Counted from the first letter of the stretch, positions 49,201-62,822 are shown. The stretch is DNA of 64,000 nucleotides from Sardina pilchardus (GCF_963854185.1 NC_085003.1:7635173-7699172); one strand, 5' to 3'. Translations and numbers: made by a program. Notes: generated from the letters alone by a model not told the origin.

Positions 49201-50497
49201 ATGGCTCTCCTTGCCTTCTTGAATGCCCTGACCTCCCTGGCCCTGCTTGCCCAGTGCTGGGCCTTCGACTTGGGACAGTCTACTCGCTGCGTGCCCATAC
49301 CCAACAAGATGAGCGTGTGCCAGGACGTGGGCTACTCAGAGATGAGGCTGCCCAACTTCCTCGGGCACAGCAGCCTGGAGAGTGAGGTGGTGCCCCGCTC
49401 GGAGGACTGGCGTCCACTGCTGCAGACCGGATGCCATCCCCAGGCCAAGGCCTTCCTATGCTCTCTCATCGCTCCCGTCTGCTTGGATACGTAAGTATTA
49501 TTCACCTTTTCCTTTTAGGATATCATATCACCTATACCTTTTGCATTGTAGCCTATCCCTACTTGAGCACTGTATGACCAAAGATTTTTGTTGTTTTGCA
49601 TTATGCAGGTTTATCCAGCCATGCCGTAGTCTGTGTGTGGCCGTGCGGGATAGCTGTGCTCCTGTCCTGGCCTGCCAGGGGCATGTCTGGCCAGAGGCGC
49701 TTGACTGTGACCGCTTCCCTGCCCACGAGGACATGTGTCTGACCTCTCTGACCAAACCCACTGGTGGCTACCTGCTTAAAGGTAAACAAACCTCCACGAA
49801 CGCTTCTCTATTCACACTCTTTCTTATGCCCATTTAAGATCAAAAGTCAAACATGCATTCCAAATGCAATGTCAACATTATATGTGGATTTTGTGTAGGC
49901 CTAGAGCCTGGATGTGCTGTTGTTTTTGAGCTTGAAACTGACTGGAGTCTTTGCCTTTGTAGATTTACCTCAGCCTGCCTGTCAAGACTGTCCTGCTGTG
50001 CACGAGCTCCCATCGCTGAAAACACTGTTGGATTCGTTTTGCCTCGGTGATTTTGGTGAGTATTCTAGGCTACTTCCCGTTCTAAAAGCTAATAAAGGGC
50101 CATGTTGATTTGCTAGACATGTAGGATTCGTAGCCTCAGCTTTATGTTGTTACCATACTGACTGAACTTCCTCCCATAATTTCTAGTTGTCAAAGCTAAA
50201 CTGACACGCCGTCGTCTGCTGACTGGAGAGCCGGAGTTCGATGTGGACGGACGCGTAGAGTTCATCCAACAAGGCCCCCTCATGCCTTACGACACCAACA
50301 GCCTCCTGCAGCAGTGGCTGCTTATCAACCTGCGCTGCTCTCACACGCTGGTTCGCCCCGGCCGTGCTCAACTCTACCTCCTCACGGGAAAGGTGCAATC
50401 CAACGGCAACGTGGCGCTGAAACAGCTCTTCCCTTGGCACAAGAAAGACGTAAACATTGCAGTGGCGACTCGCAAATGGAAACACCATATATGTTAA
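49201..50497 (+). CDS. szl: Secreted frizzled-related protein, sizzled type
   Basis: A secreted antagonist. Sizzled proteins block BMP1/Tolloid proteases that cut Chordin and so shape dorsoventral BMP signalling. Four exons: 49201-49490, 49609-49781, 49963-50055 and 50187-50497, giving 288 residues. A signal peptide covers about residues 1-21. A cysteine-rich frizzled domain (about 25-145) has the sFRP1/2/5-type signature (CQDVGYSEMRLPN, HPQAKAFLCSL, PCRSLCVAVRDSC). A netrin-like domain fills the C-terminal half and ends KHHIC. Small size and the short C-terminus fit szl rather than sfrp1, 2 or 5, but crescent (frzb2) or another sFRP cannot be excluded without a tree. The ATG is the first after the TATA box. 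Confidence 0.85.
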
Positions 50498-50796
50498 AAG
50501 GACTAAAATAGTGAAATCGTAATTGAGGTCAGACCAACGTCTGCCCGCTGGGGAAACTCCTGATAATCTTGGGGGGAACGAGACTGTGTAGTGGTGTAGC
50601 ACTGAAGAAGCTGGCTTCTCCAATTGGCGCACTGTTGCCCCCCTCTGGTCAATTCAGTGACTCAATGCAGCTCTTGGAGGAGAGAGAAAATAATGCACTC
50701 TGTATTGTACATAGAAACACACAAAAGGTAAATGCTTTGTATAGACTAATATTTGTATTCAGATTTGTGTGTATATTTATCTGCATTTGTGCAATT

Positions 50797-50802
50797 AATA
50801 AA
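50797..50802 (+). terminator. szl: szl polyadenylation signal
   Basis: AATAAA 300 bases after the stop codon at 50497. The UTR is unremarkable. Confidence 0.65.
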
Positions 50803-52315
50803 ATATAATGAATTCAGATTTAATTGCATCATTCCAGTCCTTTATTATGACACATCAGAGCTTGACAGAAATACATTATTTCAAGGAAATGAATGGTAAA
50901 TGTACAAAGATCCAGGACAAAACTAAAATAATACTAATACAAAAAAAAGAAACAAACAAACAAAAAAATGAACGCAAACGATATTTTGCCCATGCAAAAG
51001 TGGCGAAAGTTATGCTTGTGCTCAATGTAAGGAAAAACATACTGTAAATCAAACCAATGCCAGCTGTGAGTGAAAATCAGTGATACTCTCCAGGCCAGGG
51101 CAACAGCAGATCCTGGATCAGATCCAGTCCCTATCCCAACCAGTCTACTTGGTGTAGCCTACACAAGTGACTGTGGCAGATAGAGAACAAGACAGAAAAA
51201 GAATACACTCCATCCAGAAAACAATTTATCCATTTACGTGAGTGATGATCCATTCTCTCCTCAATTACATGCCTCAAATACATGTCTGTCTGTGGACTAT
51301 GAGCTTATATTCAGATTGTTGACGCTCTCCTCTCTCTCTCCCTCTCACTCACTCTCTCTCTCTCTGTTAAACAGAAGTACCCCGTTTCTAATGAAAGCTT
51401 TGGCTTACTGTTCTGGGTCACTGCCTGGGGTCATAATGGTCTAGATATCTGATCACACCACCAACACCTGATGGTACGATTTGATTTTGATTGAAGTAAA
51501 ACTGGGCTCAGGATATTATGTAATGAAATCACTATATTGTTGATATAACATTACACTGAGGAAAGTTCTGGTTTAACTGGTGTTAAAGCCTAATGTTAGG
51601 CATGGTTATGCAATCAGAGAGTGGATGGTTTATATGGTATACTGTTCCCAGGGTGCAGTGTCAAGAAGAAGGGTTTCACAGATTTATTTTATTCCACCAC
51701 ATTTTCCCAATCTGCATGTCCATTATGAGCACATACTGTATATACCAAATAAATTAGAAACTTCATTATTTTTGTTTGTAGCCATATGTCTTTTGTAGTG
51801 AGAGAGAATGAGCATCTCGACACTATTTCCCCATCTTGGTGGCATTTATGGAGAACATCTAGACTGATGGGATGGTGGTCCTGGATTATAATGGCACAGA
51901 TTCTGTGATTCTATTTTATATTTTGATTTATATTTTTAACAAAAAAGTTTTGACAAAAAGCTTTACTTTGGTCTCGCAGCACCAGAAAAAACGTTCTTAG
52001 CGGTCAAAGCAAGCTCAAAATATATTTTAACATGTATTCTAAAACAGCACTTTAGTTTTTTATCCTCTAATAGAGACCAATTTTAAGAGAGATGACTGAA
52101 CTGTTGCTACTTTCTTATGGGTCCAATGCCCAGAGGGAGATTTTTCATGCACAGAGGCATTATAATCAGTCAAATAAGAGACATCTGTATGAGAATGATT
52201 TGTCATCTGCCCTAATCTGGAGCTGAATGCTTGCTGTTGATTTTTTAATATAATGTTTATGATTAAATTATTTTTAACATTAGCAGATTAATCAATATAA
52301 TAATATTATGGTTAT

Positions 52316-52385
52316 GGTTAAGGTTATGCTATTTAGCAGACACCTTTGTCCAAAGCGACATACAAATCAAATACAGTTACAGTAT
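52316..52385. repeat. Fish-typical interspersed repeat remnant
   Basis: The phrase TTTAGCAGACACCTTTGTCC followed by AAAGCGACATACAA is a diverged form of a motif common across teleost genomes in SINE-like repeats. Boundaries are not clear. Confidence 0.5.
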
Positions 52386-54155
52386 ATTGTATATATTATA
52401 ATTGGATGTTCAGAATTTAAAAAAATAAAATGTCTAAGTATCAAGTATCAATGTGGTATCAGTGTGAAAATGGAGACTGAAGAAAATGGACTCTTTTGGA
52501 GAGAAGAATGTGAACACTTTTGCAAGCCCACAGTAAAAGAAAGTGCCTTTTCACTAGTCTGCTAAAAATAGGCCCAATGGGAAAAGAGCATCTGAGTTAA
52601 AGTTGTTATGGTTTAGATATGTAATCCCGTCTCTGGTCACTCATTAGTCTCGGCTACTTCTGGCTACTTATTAAATTGCTCCTCTTCATTGTTTACTGTT
52701 ATGGTAATTGCAGTGGTCCTCAGCAAGTCCCTATTCTCCCCACTGGCTTTGTGTGAGTGGGAGTAAGGGCTCAATCTCTGGCAGCGGGCATGAATAGAGA
52801 GGGGGCAATTCATTCTCCTCACAGCACCTCATGAGAACTCAATAGACGCACAATTGTGAGGTGCACATTAGAAACTTCCGCGCTGAGGCACAGACAGCCC
52901 TGCTAAATGCCTGCTCACCCCCCGAGTAGGACGCTTTGTTCCCTAATTCATGGAGTCTGGCCCACCATTCACAATATTAAGTGAGAGTGGGGGAATATCA
53001 ATTGAGTTGCGCTGCTGCTCTGTGTGTGTGTGTTTTTTTTTTTTTTTTTCTGAGGAGAGTAAAAGGAGAGAGCTCATTCAGTGGGGTCTGCTGAGTGGTG
53101 GATTTCAGCACTGCGATTGTGAGCTGTCAATAGACGAGCCTGGTTTTTCTCCGTCCGATGAAGAGCATGAAGGAACATCAAATCAGTTCACATGAACTTG
53201 CGTTGAGGAGTCTCCCCGAAGCTAAGATCATAATAGGCTAATTATCCCAACCCCTCTTTTGGGCGATGTCCATTGGAATTGGCAGTGATTAAGAGCCATT
53301 AGGTCATTCTTGTGACACTGTGGGCTTTGAACGAAAGGTTTGGAAGTCCTATGGGAACAGTATATGAACTGAACCTGCTTCCATTCACGGGTAGATAAGT
53401 CACTTTTGTGCCATGGCAGAATTATTTTCTCTTTGTGTATTAAGTGTCAGTCAAAGTTGTAAATCTCTGTTTGATCTGTCACAGCAAAGCCAGCTGCGCC
53501 TGACTGGGCAGCTGTGGTAGAGAGGCTACACAGAGCAGAACTTTTTCCTCAAATGTTAAAATAGCTCCAACATCAAATACCTTCACTGATGGGATTAAAA
53601 CTTGAAAATAGGTCTACATTTTGTTCAATCTCATTCACACCTCATTACTGATATTTATACGTGTGTACACACATGAGAACAGGAAAGACTCACTATAGAA
53701 TCCACGTTCAGCAACCACAAAATGTTATTCACCGTGAAAAATCCCTGCTGCTCAAACTCAATCCAACTGTCAAATCTCCTCAAGTTCAACATAAGCCGAG
53801 TGAGAGGACAAGACCTGTTCACCCAGACACGCGATTGCGCATGGCAACCCTTCCACCAGCAGCAGGCATAAAAACACAAATTTGATTACAAGCAACCTTT
53901 GCCTCCCTGGCGCCCAGACAATGGGTCGAGCTGTCCGGGGCGATTTCCATGCCCAGCATGTGGTATTCCTCCACAAACCTGCACCCCCTTTGCCTGGACA
54001 TGCTTGTTTACTTTTTTCGTGTACGCTGTCTCTTGTCTCTTCTCTGTCTCCTGGAGCCCTTCAGCACGGAAAACACAAGAGGCTTTGAGCAGAATACTAA
54101 GAACCGTACAGGGTTACACACACAAGCCTGCAGACATTTGGCTCATTCTTATTTC

Positions 54156-54318
<163 letters not shown>

Positions 54319-54859
54319 TTGTATTTTTATTTTAGTAAAAAGCTTAGTTAACTTATAGCAATCCCAATATCTATGCATACTTTCCAAACTACATTTTCTA
54401 CAGTACATCAGACTCCCTCCACACCTGCGAATTATAAGGAAATATAAAATAAAATACACACTAATAGACTACTATATCCAGTTATTTAAAGCCACGTCTG
54501 CTTTTGAATAAAAGACCCAATATGGTATCATCTCTCCTTAACATGCTTATGCATGCACCAGAATCTTAAACCAAATTAGATCATGCCCTTTCTCACATTT
54601 CTAATAGGATTATTTAATAGGATGCTTGGATGAGGCTTCAGCCTCTGGTGGGTCAGGGCCATGAAGGAAATAGGAGGAAACAGTGTTAGGACTGAGTGCA
54701 ACCAGTGACCATGTTATACTGAAATTGTGCAAAGACTGGAAACATCCAGTCATCCAGTACGTCTGAAAAGATAATGAGTGATTCAGAAGTTCATTAGAGT
54801 TTGTCTTTTATGTCTCAGGGTTTAGAGACAACGAAATGCAATTTGCATCTAACCAGAAA

Positions 54860-54860
<1 letters not shown>

Positions 54861-54911
<51 letters not shown>
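54861..54911. repeat. (AT)n microsatellite
   Basis: About 50 bp of alternating AT, followed by a region with scattered TGCAGTA motifs to about 55130. Confidence 0.92.
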
Positions 54912-54914
<3 letters not shown>

Positions 54915-56123
54915 TATATACATACATATATCAGTAATATATTTCAGTGTAGACAGATACAGCTGAGAAAATGGTAAAATGTAGCAGTATAGCATTTTAA
55001 GAGCAGAATAGATATGGATATGCAGTAACATTATGCAGTGTATTAACAACATGTTGTATGTGCAGTGTAGTAACATAAGGGTAGTAAAATATATGCAGTA
55101 AAGATATATGCAGTACATAACAGTAATGTGATCTGCTAAATGTAATGTAATGTGATGTAATATACCCCCCCCCCCCCCAAAAAAAAAAATGAAATAAAAG
55201 AAAAAATAAATAAAGAAAACAGAGTATAGATATTCAGTATGAACCGTATAGAAAGATATGTGCAGTATTTCAACTAGCTAGATTTTATGGCACAGGAAAC
55301 TCGTAAATAAGATTTTTTCCAAGCCAACATATTTTATTTACTTTATTTAAGTGATGACCATAGGCAGCCCATGATTTTTAATTGACTGCTACAGTATATG
55401 CAGAGTGAACAACAGTTGAATTATCCATGCAAAATTGAGTTCCGTGACCGAGGAAGTCGTCTCGTCAGGTCTCATTATCTGGTTTCCACAAATAAGCCAT
55501 GGATCCACAAAATATCACCACTGGTGATTAAACATATACATTACACTTTAAGGTTAACAAAACTTAAAGTTAGGTTACAACCACTTGTTGCCATTTGGAA
55601 TGTTTGCAGTATTATTAATATATCTTCAAAAAAGCCCAAAAAGTGTTGAATAATCTAGATATAATCTCAAGCATGATAGACATTTCAGAAAAGCTGGTAA
55701 ATAATTGTTAATTGCTACATTGCGTAACATTACATTTAAACAATTGCAGTAGTGCGTGTGGTGCATAATGTCATTGTCATTATCTCACTGGACAGATTCA
55801 GGCTTTGGACTGGTCAGGCATAAAAATACAGGAATGTTTGCTTTTAGAGAGCAGCAATGGCAGTATGATTATGTTGGCGACTGTGATAGTTACTGGATGA
55901 ACTTTTTTATGGCCTTGCCTCTCTATAGCCCCTCAATAGAAGTGGCTCTGAATTTACTGCTGGAGAAGTCTGTTTAGTGTGCAGGATAAACTTTGGCTGG
56001 CAGGCCTTTGTCTCTTGTGTCTATCATTTAATGGGCAAAGTGACATAATGAATGGCTTGGGCCCACCTTCTGCCCATCAGAATGGCCCTGTTCTTATCTG
56101 AATTGAGAATCACATTGGAGCCC

Positions 56124-56240
56124 CTGGACCAATCACAGACTGGCCACCGACACACAAGGAAAAGGAGAGAGAGAGAGAGAGAGAGAGAGTGCTTTTTTGT
56201 TGTTATTTTCCTCCCTCTTGGCTTTTAATGAAGTCTACCT
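56124..56240 (+). promoter_or_regulatory. dbx2: Candidate dbx2 promoter
   Basis: A CCAAT motif (GACCAATCACAG at about 56128), a (GA)n run at 56166-56190 and an AT-rich TTTTAATGAA near 56224 lie 70-180 bp upstream of the first candidate ATG. Confidence 0.3.
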
Positions 56241-56308
56241 ACTTCATCTTAACGGTTGATGTCTGCTGGTGTGACAGGGAAGTTGGAGGCTGCAGTGTCT
56301 GCTGCTGA

Positions 56309-58202
56309 ATGGATGGAATGATCCCAGCTCGCCGCGCAAACAAGTGGGAAATGGCCGGCTCTCCTCCCAGCCACCCAGGCTTCGGAACGACAGGGAAGAG
56401 TTTTCTCATCGACAACCTCCTGCGGCCCGGATGCTCTCCGGCATCTGCTCGCACCGCTGAGTGTCCTGCTCCGAAGGAGAGCCCACTGGTCCGGACTCAG
56501 AGGCCCGTGAGGGGGATCCCGAGTGGGCCGTGGACTGTCAGGCATGTGGCCCTGGACACCCAGAGCTTCGCACGAGCAAAAGATGTAGGGGTCTCCCAGG
56601 CACGCACAGGTCAGTCACACTTTTACTTAACCTATGGAACTCTATGTTATGTATACATCAGCTCTGCTTACAATTACTTTATAATATTTCAGTCAAATAA
56701 TAATATTAAAGTCAAATGATACAAATTGAGAATATGTACAAATGACAACGGAAAAGCAGTTTATTGTCCATATGTGATCTATCAATGCCCAAAGTAGCCA
56801 GAAACCAAGTGCTGGAAATAGTTTAAATGATTCAGGTAATTATTTCAAAATACACTTAAAATGAATACTTAATATTTAAATATACACTAACTAAAAGTTT
56901 CAGACCATGTCAATTTCAATTTATACTGTAATGTACTATTACAATAATGCTAATTTGAAACAATTATTTATTCTAAAATAATCATGACAGGAATCATTCC
57001 ATTAAATAAACTAGGAATCTTTCTATTTTTAGTCAAATCACATTGTTACAGCCATGAAGCTGTTAAATGTAAAGTGTTTTGAATGCATGAAAGTAACTGG
57101 CCAAGCATCGCATGTTTTTCAGCTGACCAGTACTTTATGATTTTATCTGCGTCCCTCCGCATGGTCTGCACTATATTGAATTTAGCATGAATATTTTTGT
57201 TGGAAATCTGATTCATTGATCATGTTATATAGTTATAACTATATAAGTTAGTATTTATAGTTGGGTGATGCTGAGTGTTGAGCGTTAACTGGACTTTAAA
57301 TGACAAAATCAAACATTGATTTTGACAAATAATTATTGAATTTTGAAGGCCTGCAAATATATAAATATAAATATAATAAAGAATATAAATATGAATATAA
57401 TATAAATATTTATAGTTGGGTGATGCTGAGTGTTGAGCGAAACCCTGGCCTTGCAAATAAACTGGAAACAGACTGATACTTTTACGTTCAAAATGTGTTT
57501 TGTCCAGGCGGTCAATCTGATATTTGTATGACTGGAATTTTTTTACGTTTACGTTACGTAATGTATACATAATACCACTTACGTTTACGTAAGTGATATT
57601 ATGCATATATCTTTATCATCACTATTATTGTGATTACCATATTATATTATTATAGTAGTATTAAGATACTGTCATAAAAATGTTATGTTAACTGGATTCT
57701 AAATGACTAAATCAAAAATTGATTTTGACAAAATGATTACTGAATTTTGAAGGCCTGCAAATATGTGACAGGCTCCTAATTTTGAATGTCACTGTTACCT
57801 CCCCACCCTGCCACAAGAACCCAAAAATTCAAACTTCAGATTGTTTAAAAAAGCCTAAAATCTAATTTCTCTTTCTCTCTGTGTCTTCTCAGCGATGGTA
57901 AACAGCGTGTTTCTGAGCAGTCCCCAGCAGCTTCTCCGGACATGCTGCGGTGGGTCCAGCCCCCCACTGGCCCCCACGCCTGTTTTCTCCAGTAGGTTTT
58001 TATGCTTCATCAGCGATGCTTGAGTTCCTCTGAAGGTGCAGGCTTCTGTGTGCTCCCAGTGGCTAATTACAGATGCAATACCAAAGAGCTAATTCTCCAC
58101 TAAATCCACTGTGGAGCTATTCATGAGTGTTCATGCTCAATTAGAGTGGGGGAGGGAGGAAGAAGGGGGAGAGACCTTTACGGCTATAGTGTACCATCTC
58201 AA

Positions 58203-58246
<44 letters not shown>

Positions 58247-61200
58247 CCACACACAGACACAGGCACACACACATCTTGAATGCCTAATCTACCAACTAGC
58301 CATTTGCAAACATGCATATGTTGAATGCTTGTCTTGAATAGTCCATCTGTGCCATCAATTAATCAACAGTCATTTGACCATCAGCAGTCATTTGGTGCTA
58401 CATGTTCTATTTATTTCTTACGAGTCATGTGGTCTGCAGATCAACAGATGGCCGACGAATCTGAAATAAAAAGCGTTAAAGGGCTAATCGCAGACTGCTA
58501 CTTCTGGTCAGAACGAAAAAGTAGATTCGCGTCCAGTTTTAACTTTTCGGTGCCATCTGTCAGGTCCTCCGTTTGGACGGCAAGTGGGGATAACTGGCCA
58601 GCGGCGAGCTCCCCCAGAGCACTCTTTAGTGGGCTGCCACTTTCCCACAGAGCTCCGGGCGGAGACAATGGCCGGCTGCCCCGTGACCAATCGGCGCCTT
58701 TCAGAGGGGCCGTCCACACGCGACCCCGCTGCAATTTTTCACCACAGCAATGAACTCCACAAAACCCACATTCCTCCGCAGGAGGGGCAGGGTGAGCTGG
58801 GCCGTGCCAAGATAGGCCCCTTGGGGACCCCCTTTTGTGCTCGTCCCCCAAAAGTAGAAGGGTCTCTAGCCTCGCTCCCATTCTTCCGTCCCTCACTCCG
58901 GTCTCCTCCTCCTTTTAAAAGGCCCCATTGATGCAAGGGCTTTCAATGAGGATGACTTTTATAGACTTATCCCAGCTCATCTTCCTATGCAATTCAGTCC
59001 AGTCTCTCCAAAGGGAAAAACTCTCCAATGGTGACGCAGGAAGAGACCTGAGTTAGGAACGCATAGTGAGGGATTCTTTGAAGACCTTAAATGGTGCTTT
59101 GGAGCAAGAGGAATAGTGGGGGTGTCAGGGTGTGTGTGTGTGTGTGTGTGTGAGTGAGTGTGTGTATGTGTGTGTATGTGTGTGTGTGTGTGTGTGAGTG
59201 AGTGAGTGTGTGTACGTGTGTGAGTGAGTGTGTGTATGTGTGTGTGTGTGTGTGTGTGTGGGGTGGGGGGGTGCAGATACAAGCCCTGCTCGTGAGTGAC
59301 CTGTTAATCGTCCATTTAAGTGGAGGCCATTGAGGCGCGGGTGGTGGAGTGGGGAGCGTGACTAACAACCTTACACGCTCCTTCAAGGTGGTCTGTGCGC
59401 AGATTTGTCGGACAGATTAAAAAGGCATCGCGGGACGGAGCGGGGGAAATTGTCCGACTTGACTTTTGTTGTGCTCGCACCTGTGAGTGAAGCACCATGG
59501 GATTGCCGGCTCAAAGGCTCCAGCCTCCCATTCTCTCCACTCGGAATGGGCCTGCCATTCTTACTGCTCATTCAACCATTTCAGTTCTCCCAGAGCATTT
59601 AAACAATCGCACCGAGATTGTCACTAACCAATTGGATATTATGTGAGTGCGTGAATGAGCAGGGTAAGAGGGTTTGAATTAAAAAAGAAAGAAAGAGAAA
59701 AAGAGATGTCTTCAAAAACGTCTGAAAGGCATCATTAGTATCCCACTGATTTACAAACACAGAGACATTAAAGCATGGTCTTAAATTAGTGCGTTATGAG
59801 GTCCTTTATGACGTCCCTTTAAGGAACTGCAAAAAATTATCTCTTGAGCTAGTCAATCCTTAAAAAAAGAAAAGAAAATCCAAAAATACACTTTGAATGG
59901 CCCATGTTGACAGTCAAAGTCATATATCCTGACATATTTTGAAAGCCTCTTCCATCACAAAACTCAGCATGCACACCATGGGGAATATGTAAGGACAGAT
60001 GAAAATAGCAGACAGAGTGGCTGTGGGGATGCTGTGGGCGGTTTCTGTTGCGTGACGTGCAGTCCCTCATGTGAGCACAGCACTCATAGCGTGTGACGTT
60101 TGAAGAACATTTGGCCGATGTCTGTGAGTAACCAGACCTGAAGGGCAGTCTTATGACCGCTGTGAACTCTGCCGCTTCATCTGGGATTGAGATATCAGCT
60201 GTTCGTCATAAAAATGGACGTGACTTATGATTCATTATTCAGACATTGTACTATCAGTATGAATCAGATTGAATCCGAGACCCAAAAGTGATTGAACCTT
60301 GTGTGACCTCTTTCTGTCCAGAAGGAGCAAGGGTTCCGCTCTGGGGTGTGGAAAGCCACCCCAAGTCCCGGAGAGGGATCTTACGCAGGGCCGTGTTCTC
60401 CGAGGAGCAGAGGAAGGAGCTGGAGAGAACTTTTCGCCGACAAAAGTACATCAGCAAAACGGACAGACACCGGCTTGCGGCTGACCTCTGCCTCAAGGAG
60501 ACTCAGGTAGGCAGACACTAGTGTGGACGTGATCAGATACACAGACACACACACACACGCACATACAGTGTGGAGCACATGTATTTGATACCATGCTAAA
60601 ACAGGAATATAAAATCATCATTTGACAATTGATCTTAAACATATATTAATTTTTATTAGCCTGTTTGATTTGCAGTGAGCTCAATGAGCATCAAACAGGC
60701 TAATAGGCCTACTGGAAAAAGCACCATGCCAATCTCTAACTATGGTGAAGGGTATGTGATGATGTGGGGCTATTTTAATTCCAAAGGCCAAGGGAACCTT
60801 ATCAGGATGCATAATATCCTGGATCCATGAAATAGCTGGCCTTAAAAAATAAAAATCTGCCTGCCCCTATGTGTTAAATTCCCATATGGTTACATAGGGG
60901 TTCAAATACTTCCTTCCCCCTAGCATTTAGGAAGAACATTTATTTATTTACGATACATTCTTCAATCACAAAGCAAATTGGTGTACTTAGCGGATTTATT
61001 TTGACAAATTTTTTGAATTAAGACATTAAGATCAATTGTCAAATGATGATTTTCTATTCCTCTTTTTAGGCAACTTTAGCATGGTATCAAATACATGTTC
61101 TCCTCACTGTACATGACATCTAAACATACTCATTTCACACACTCAACAATACAGAGTCCACTGTATTTATGGTTGCAGAATTGTATTTACAATGTTTACA

Positions 61201-61664
61201 AAACAATTTATCTGACAAGGCGAATGTAAACTTTGTAATTGAACATTTTTATAAATAGATATTTAATATCTTCATGAGGAACATTCATTCTTCAATAAAT
61301 CATCTTCATGATGCAGAATCGTGCATGAAACCACTTAAAAAATAAAACCTTCTTTGGTGTTCAGGTAAAAATCTGGTTCCAGAATCGTCGGATGAAATGG
61401 AGGAATTCCAAAGAGAGGGAGAGTCTTTACGTGCGCTCCTCCATGGAGGAGCTGCTGTTTAGGGGCACTGAGGAGACAGAGGAGGCCCTGCCAGAGCCAG
61501 AGAGGGAGGCTGGGCAGGGCGAGGATTGCTGCAGCCCTCCCAAATCTCCTGCACATCAGCACCACCACCCCAGACAAGCAGCAGCAGACAAGCCCTCCTC
61601 CCCACTGCCCAGACATCCCGACCAGCCGGCCCCCGCACAGAGCACTCACAGGGAGAGCAGATGA
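56309..61664 (+). CDS. dbx2: Developing brain homeobox 2 transcription factor
   Basis: A nuclear homeodomain repressor that patterns intermediate domains of the ventral neural tube. Coding exons: 56309-56609, 57893-57991, 60322-60506 and 61365-61664, giving 294 residues from the first ATG. Exon 1 has FGTTGKSFLIDNLLR, the conserved N-terminal Engrailed-homology-like block of DBX. The homeodomain spans exons 3 and 4, from RRGILRRAVFSEEQRKELE to VKIWFQNRRMKWRNSKE, with Q50 and N51 intact. GILRRAVFSEEQ favours DBX2 over DBX1 (GMLRRAVFSDVQ). The C-terminus is acidic then Pro/His/Gln-rich. Three in-frame ATGs (56309, 56318, 56351) precede the conserved block, so the start is uncertain. In exon 2 only the donor after 57991 keeps frame. 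Confidence 0.92.
57251..57768. repeat. Local repeat with second copy interrupted, dbx2 intron 1
   Basis: Unit 57251-57360 recurs as two pieces: 57407-57440 matches its first part, and 57686-57768 matches the rest. The 245 bp between them interrupt the unit at the point GTTGAGCG/TTAACTGG. Confidence 0.75.
57992..60321 (+). other. dbx2: dbx2 intron 2, no exon seen
   Basis: It contains (CA)n at 58203-58262 and a long compound (GT)n at 59131-59262. A GC-richer block at 58430-58930 and 59270-59640 includes an inverted CCAAT (GACCAATCGGCGCC near 58683). It might be regulatory, but no coding exon is supportable. Confidence 0.5.
60566..61109 (+). mobile_element. Degenerate Tc1/mariner transposon with ~80-bp inverted termini
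   Basis: Ends CAGTG...CACTG are bounded by TA on both sides. The first ~73 bases match the inverted last ~85 bases closely (GTATTTGATACCATGCTAAA and ATCATCATTTGACAATTGAT in both). The interior keeps a short plus-strand fragment (VMMWGYFNSKGQGNL) resembling Tc1 transposase around its DDE region, then stops. It lies in dbx2 intron 3. Confidence 0.88.
60654..60705. repeat. Perfect 16-bp inverted repeat with 20-base loop
   Basis: TATTAGCCTGTTTGAT and its exact reverse complement lie inside the Tc1 element. Confidence 0.9.
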
Positions 61665-61735
61665 GGGGACGCAGCCTGATTTGACCTTTTCACTAATATT
61701 AACACAGTCTCTCTTTCTCTCACACCCCCACACAA

Positions 61736-61742
61736 ACACACG

Positions 61743-61802
<60 letters not shown>

Positions 61803-61826
61803 TGCACACACACACACACACACACA
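61736..61826. repeat. (CA)n microsatellite in dbx2 3' region
   Basis: Nearly pure CA with a few interruptions, 70 bp after the dbx2 stop codon. Confidence 0.93.
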
Positions 61827-62300
61827 AGCAAAAGGACGCTGAGTCAGCTGACCAGGAGCCTAAACATGAATGAAATACCAGGAACTGGATGAGGACGCAT
61901 TTATTCTCTTATCTCTGAGTCACCAACTCTTTCAGTCTTTGTTGTATTCAGTCAATCAAAATAGCTTTGAAAAAAAAAATCACTTGTGTTATGTATTGCA
62001 CTGTTACTGCTGCAGAATGACATTCTGTAGGGTAGTTATTGGAGTTGAATGATTTAGTTCCAAAAGATATTGTGATGCTAGTATCAATAAGTGGAGCTGA
62101 GGAATATGTAATCCTGCCATATAACACGGTCACAATCATTCCTAACATTAAGTAAAGTTAGGCAAGCATCAACTGATGTTATACATAAGTAAGCTAGTAC
62201 ATACATTTATGTTACATCTGTGCATACAATAACTAAACAATACAAACAAAACAAACAGTGAAGAAAACACTGAATGACTAAACACTGAACAATAAGAAAC

Positions 62301-62306
62301 TTTATT
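62301..62306 (-). terminator. prl2: Candidate prl2 polyadenylation signal
   Basis: AATAAA on the minus strand 517 bases after the stop codon. It would put the transcript end near 62285. dbx2 transcripts come towards it from the other side. Confidence 0.5.
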
Positions 62307-62822
62307 TTAAAAGAACTGTACATATACTATGATACAGCCTTGAACTGCTAGTTAAAACTGCTAGATATTTCTGTGAAAAGGCTGTCCATTAAAATGTCTC
62401 AATATGTTTTTGCAAATAATAAATAGAAGTTTCATATATTAAAGTTCAAGTGTGGATAATTAAAAACACATGCATGGCATTGGCATCCTGACATGTTTTC
62501 TCATTATGTCTACATAAATGATAACATTTGCACAGCAACAGAGACTTTACAGTCAATTTGTTGAAATTAAGGTCAAGTCTTTGCATCTGTTCACTGAACA
62601 CCACTTTAACCAAACCAACAAACTGTACTTAAAAGTGTTGAAACAGATAGAATTTTTAAAATAGATAATCGGAGTCATAGATCTTTAGAATCCACAGTGG
62701 GGCATACAAATACGGTGTGAACAAAAAAATAGTACAATATGTAAATCCATCGTCATAATATTGAATAAATAGACAGATATCTGTAATCTCCCATGAGAGT
62801 ATCTGAATGCTCCATAAGGGCG

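Noticed and set aside
57992..57996. Alternative dbx2 exon 2 donor (TAG/GTTTTT)
   Set aside because: It would shift the frame into exon 3; the donor after 57991 keeps the homeodomain in frame.
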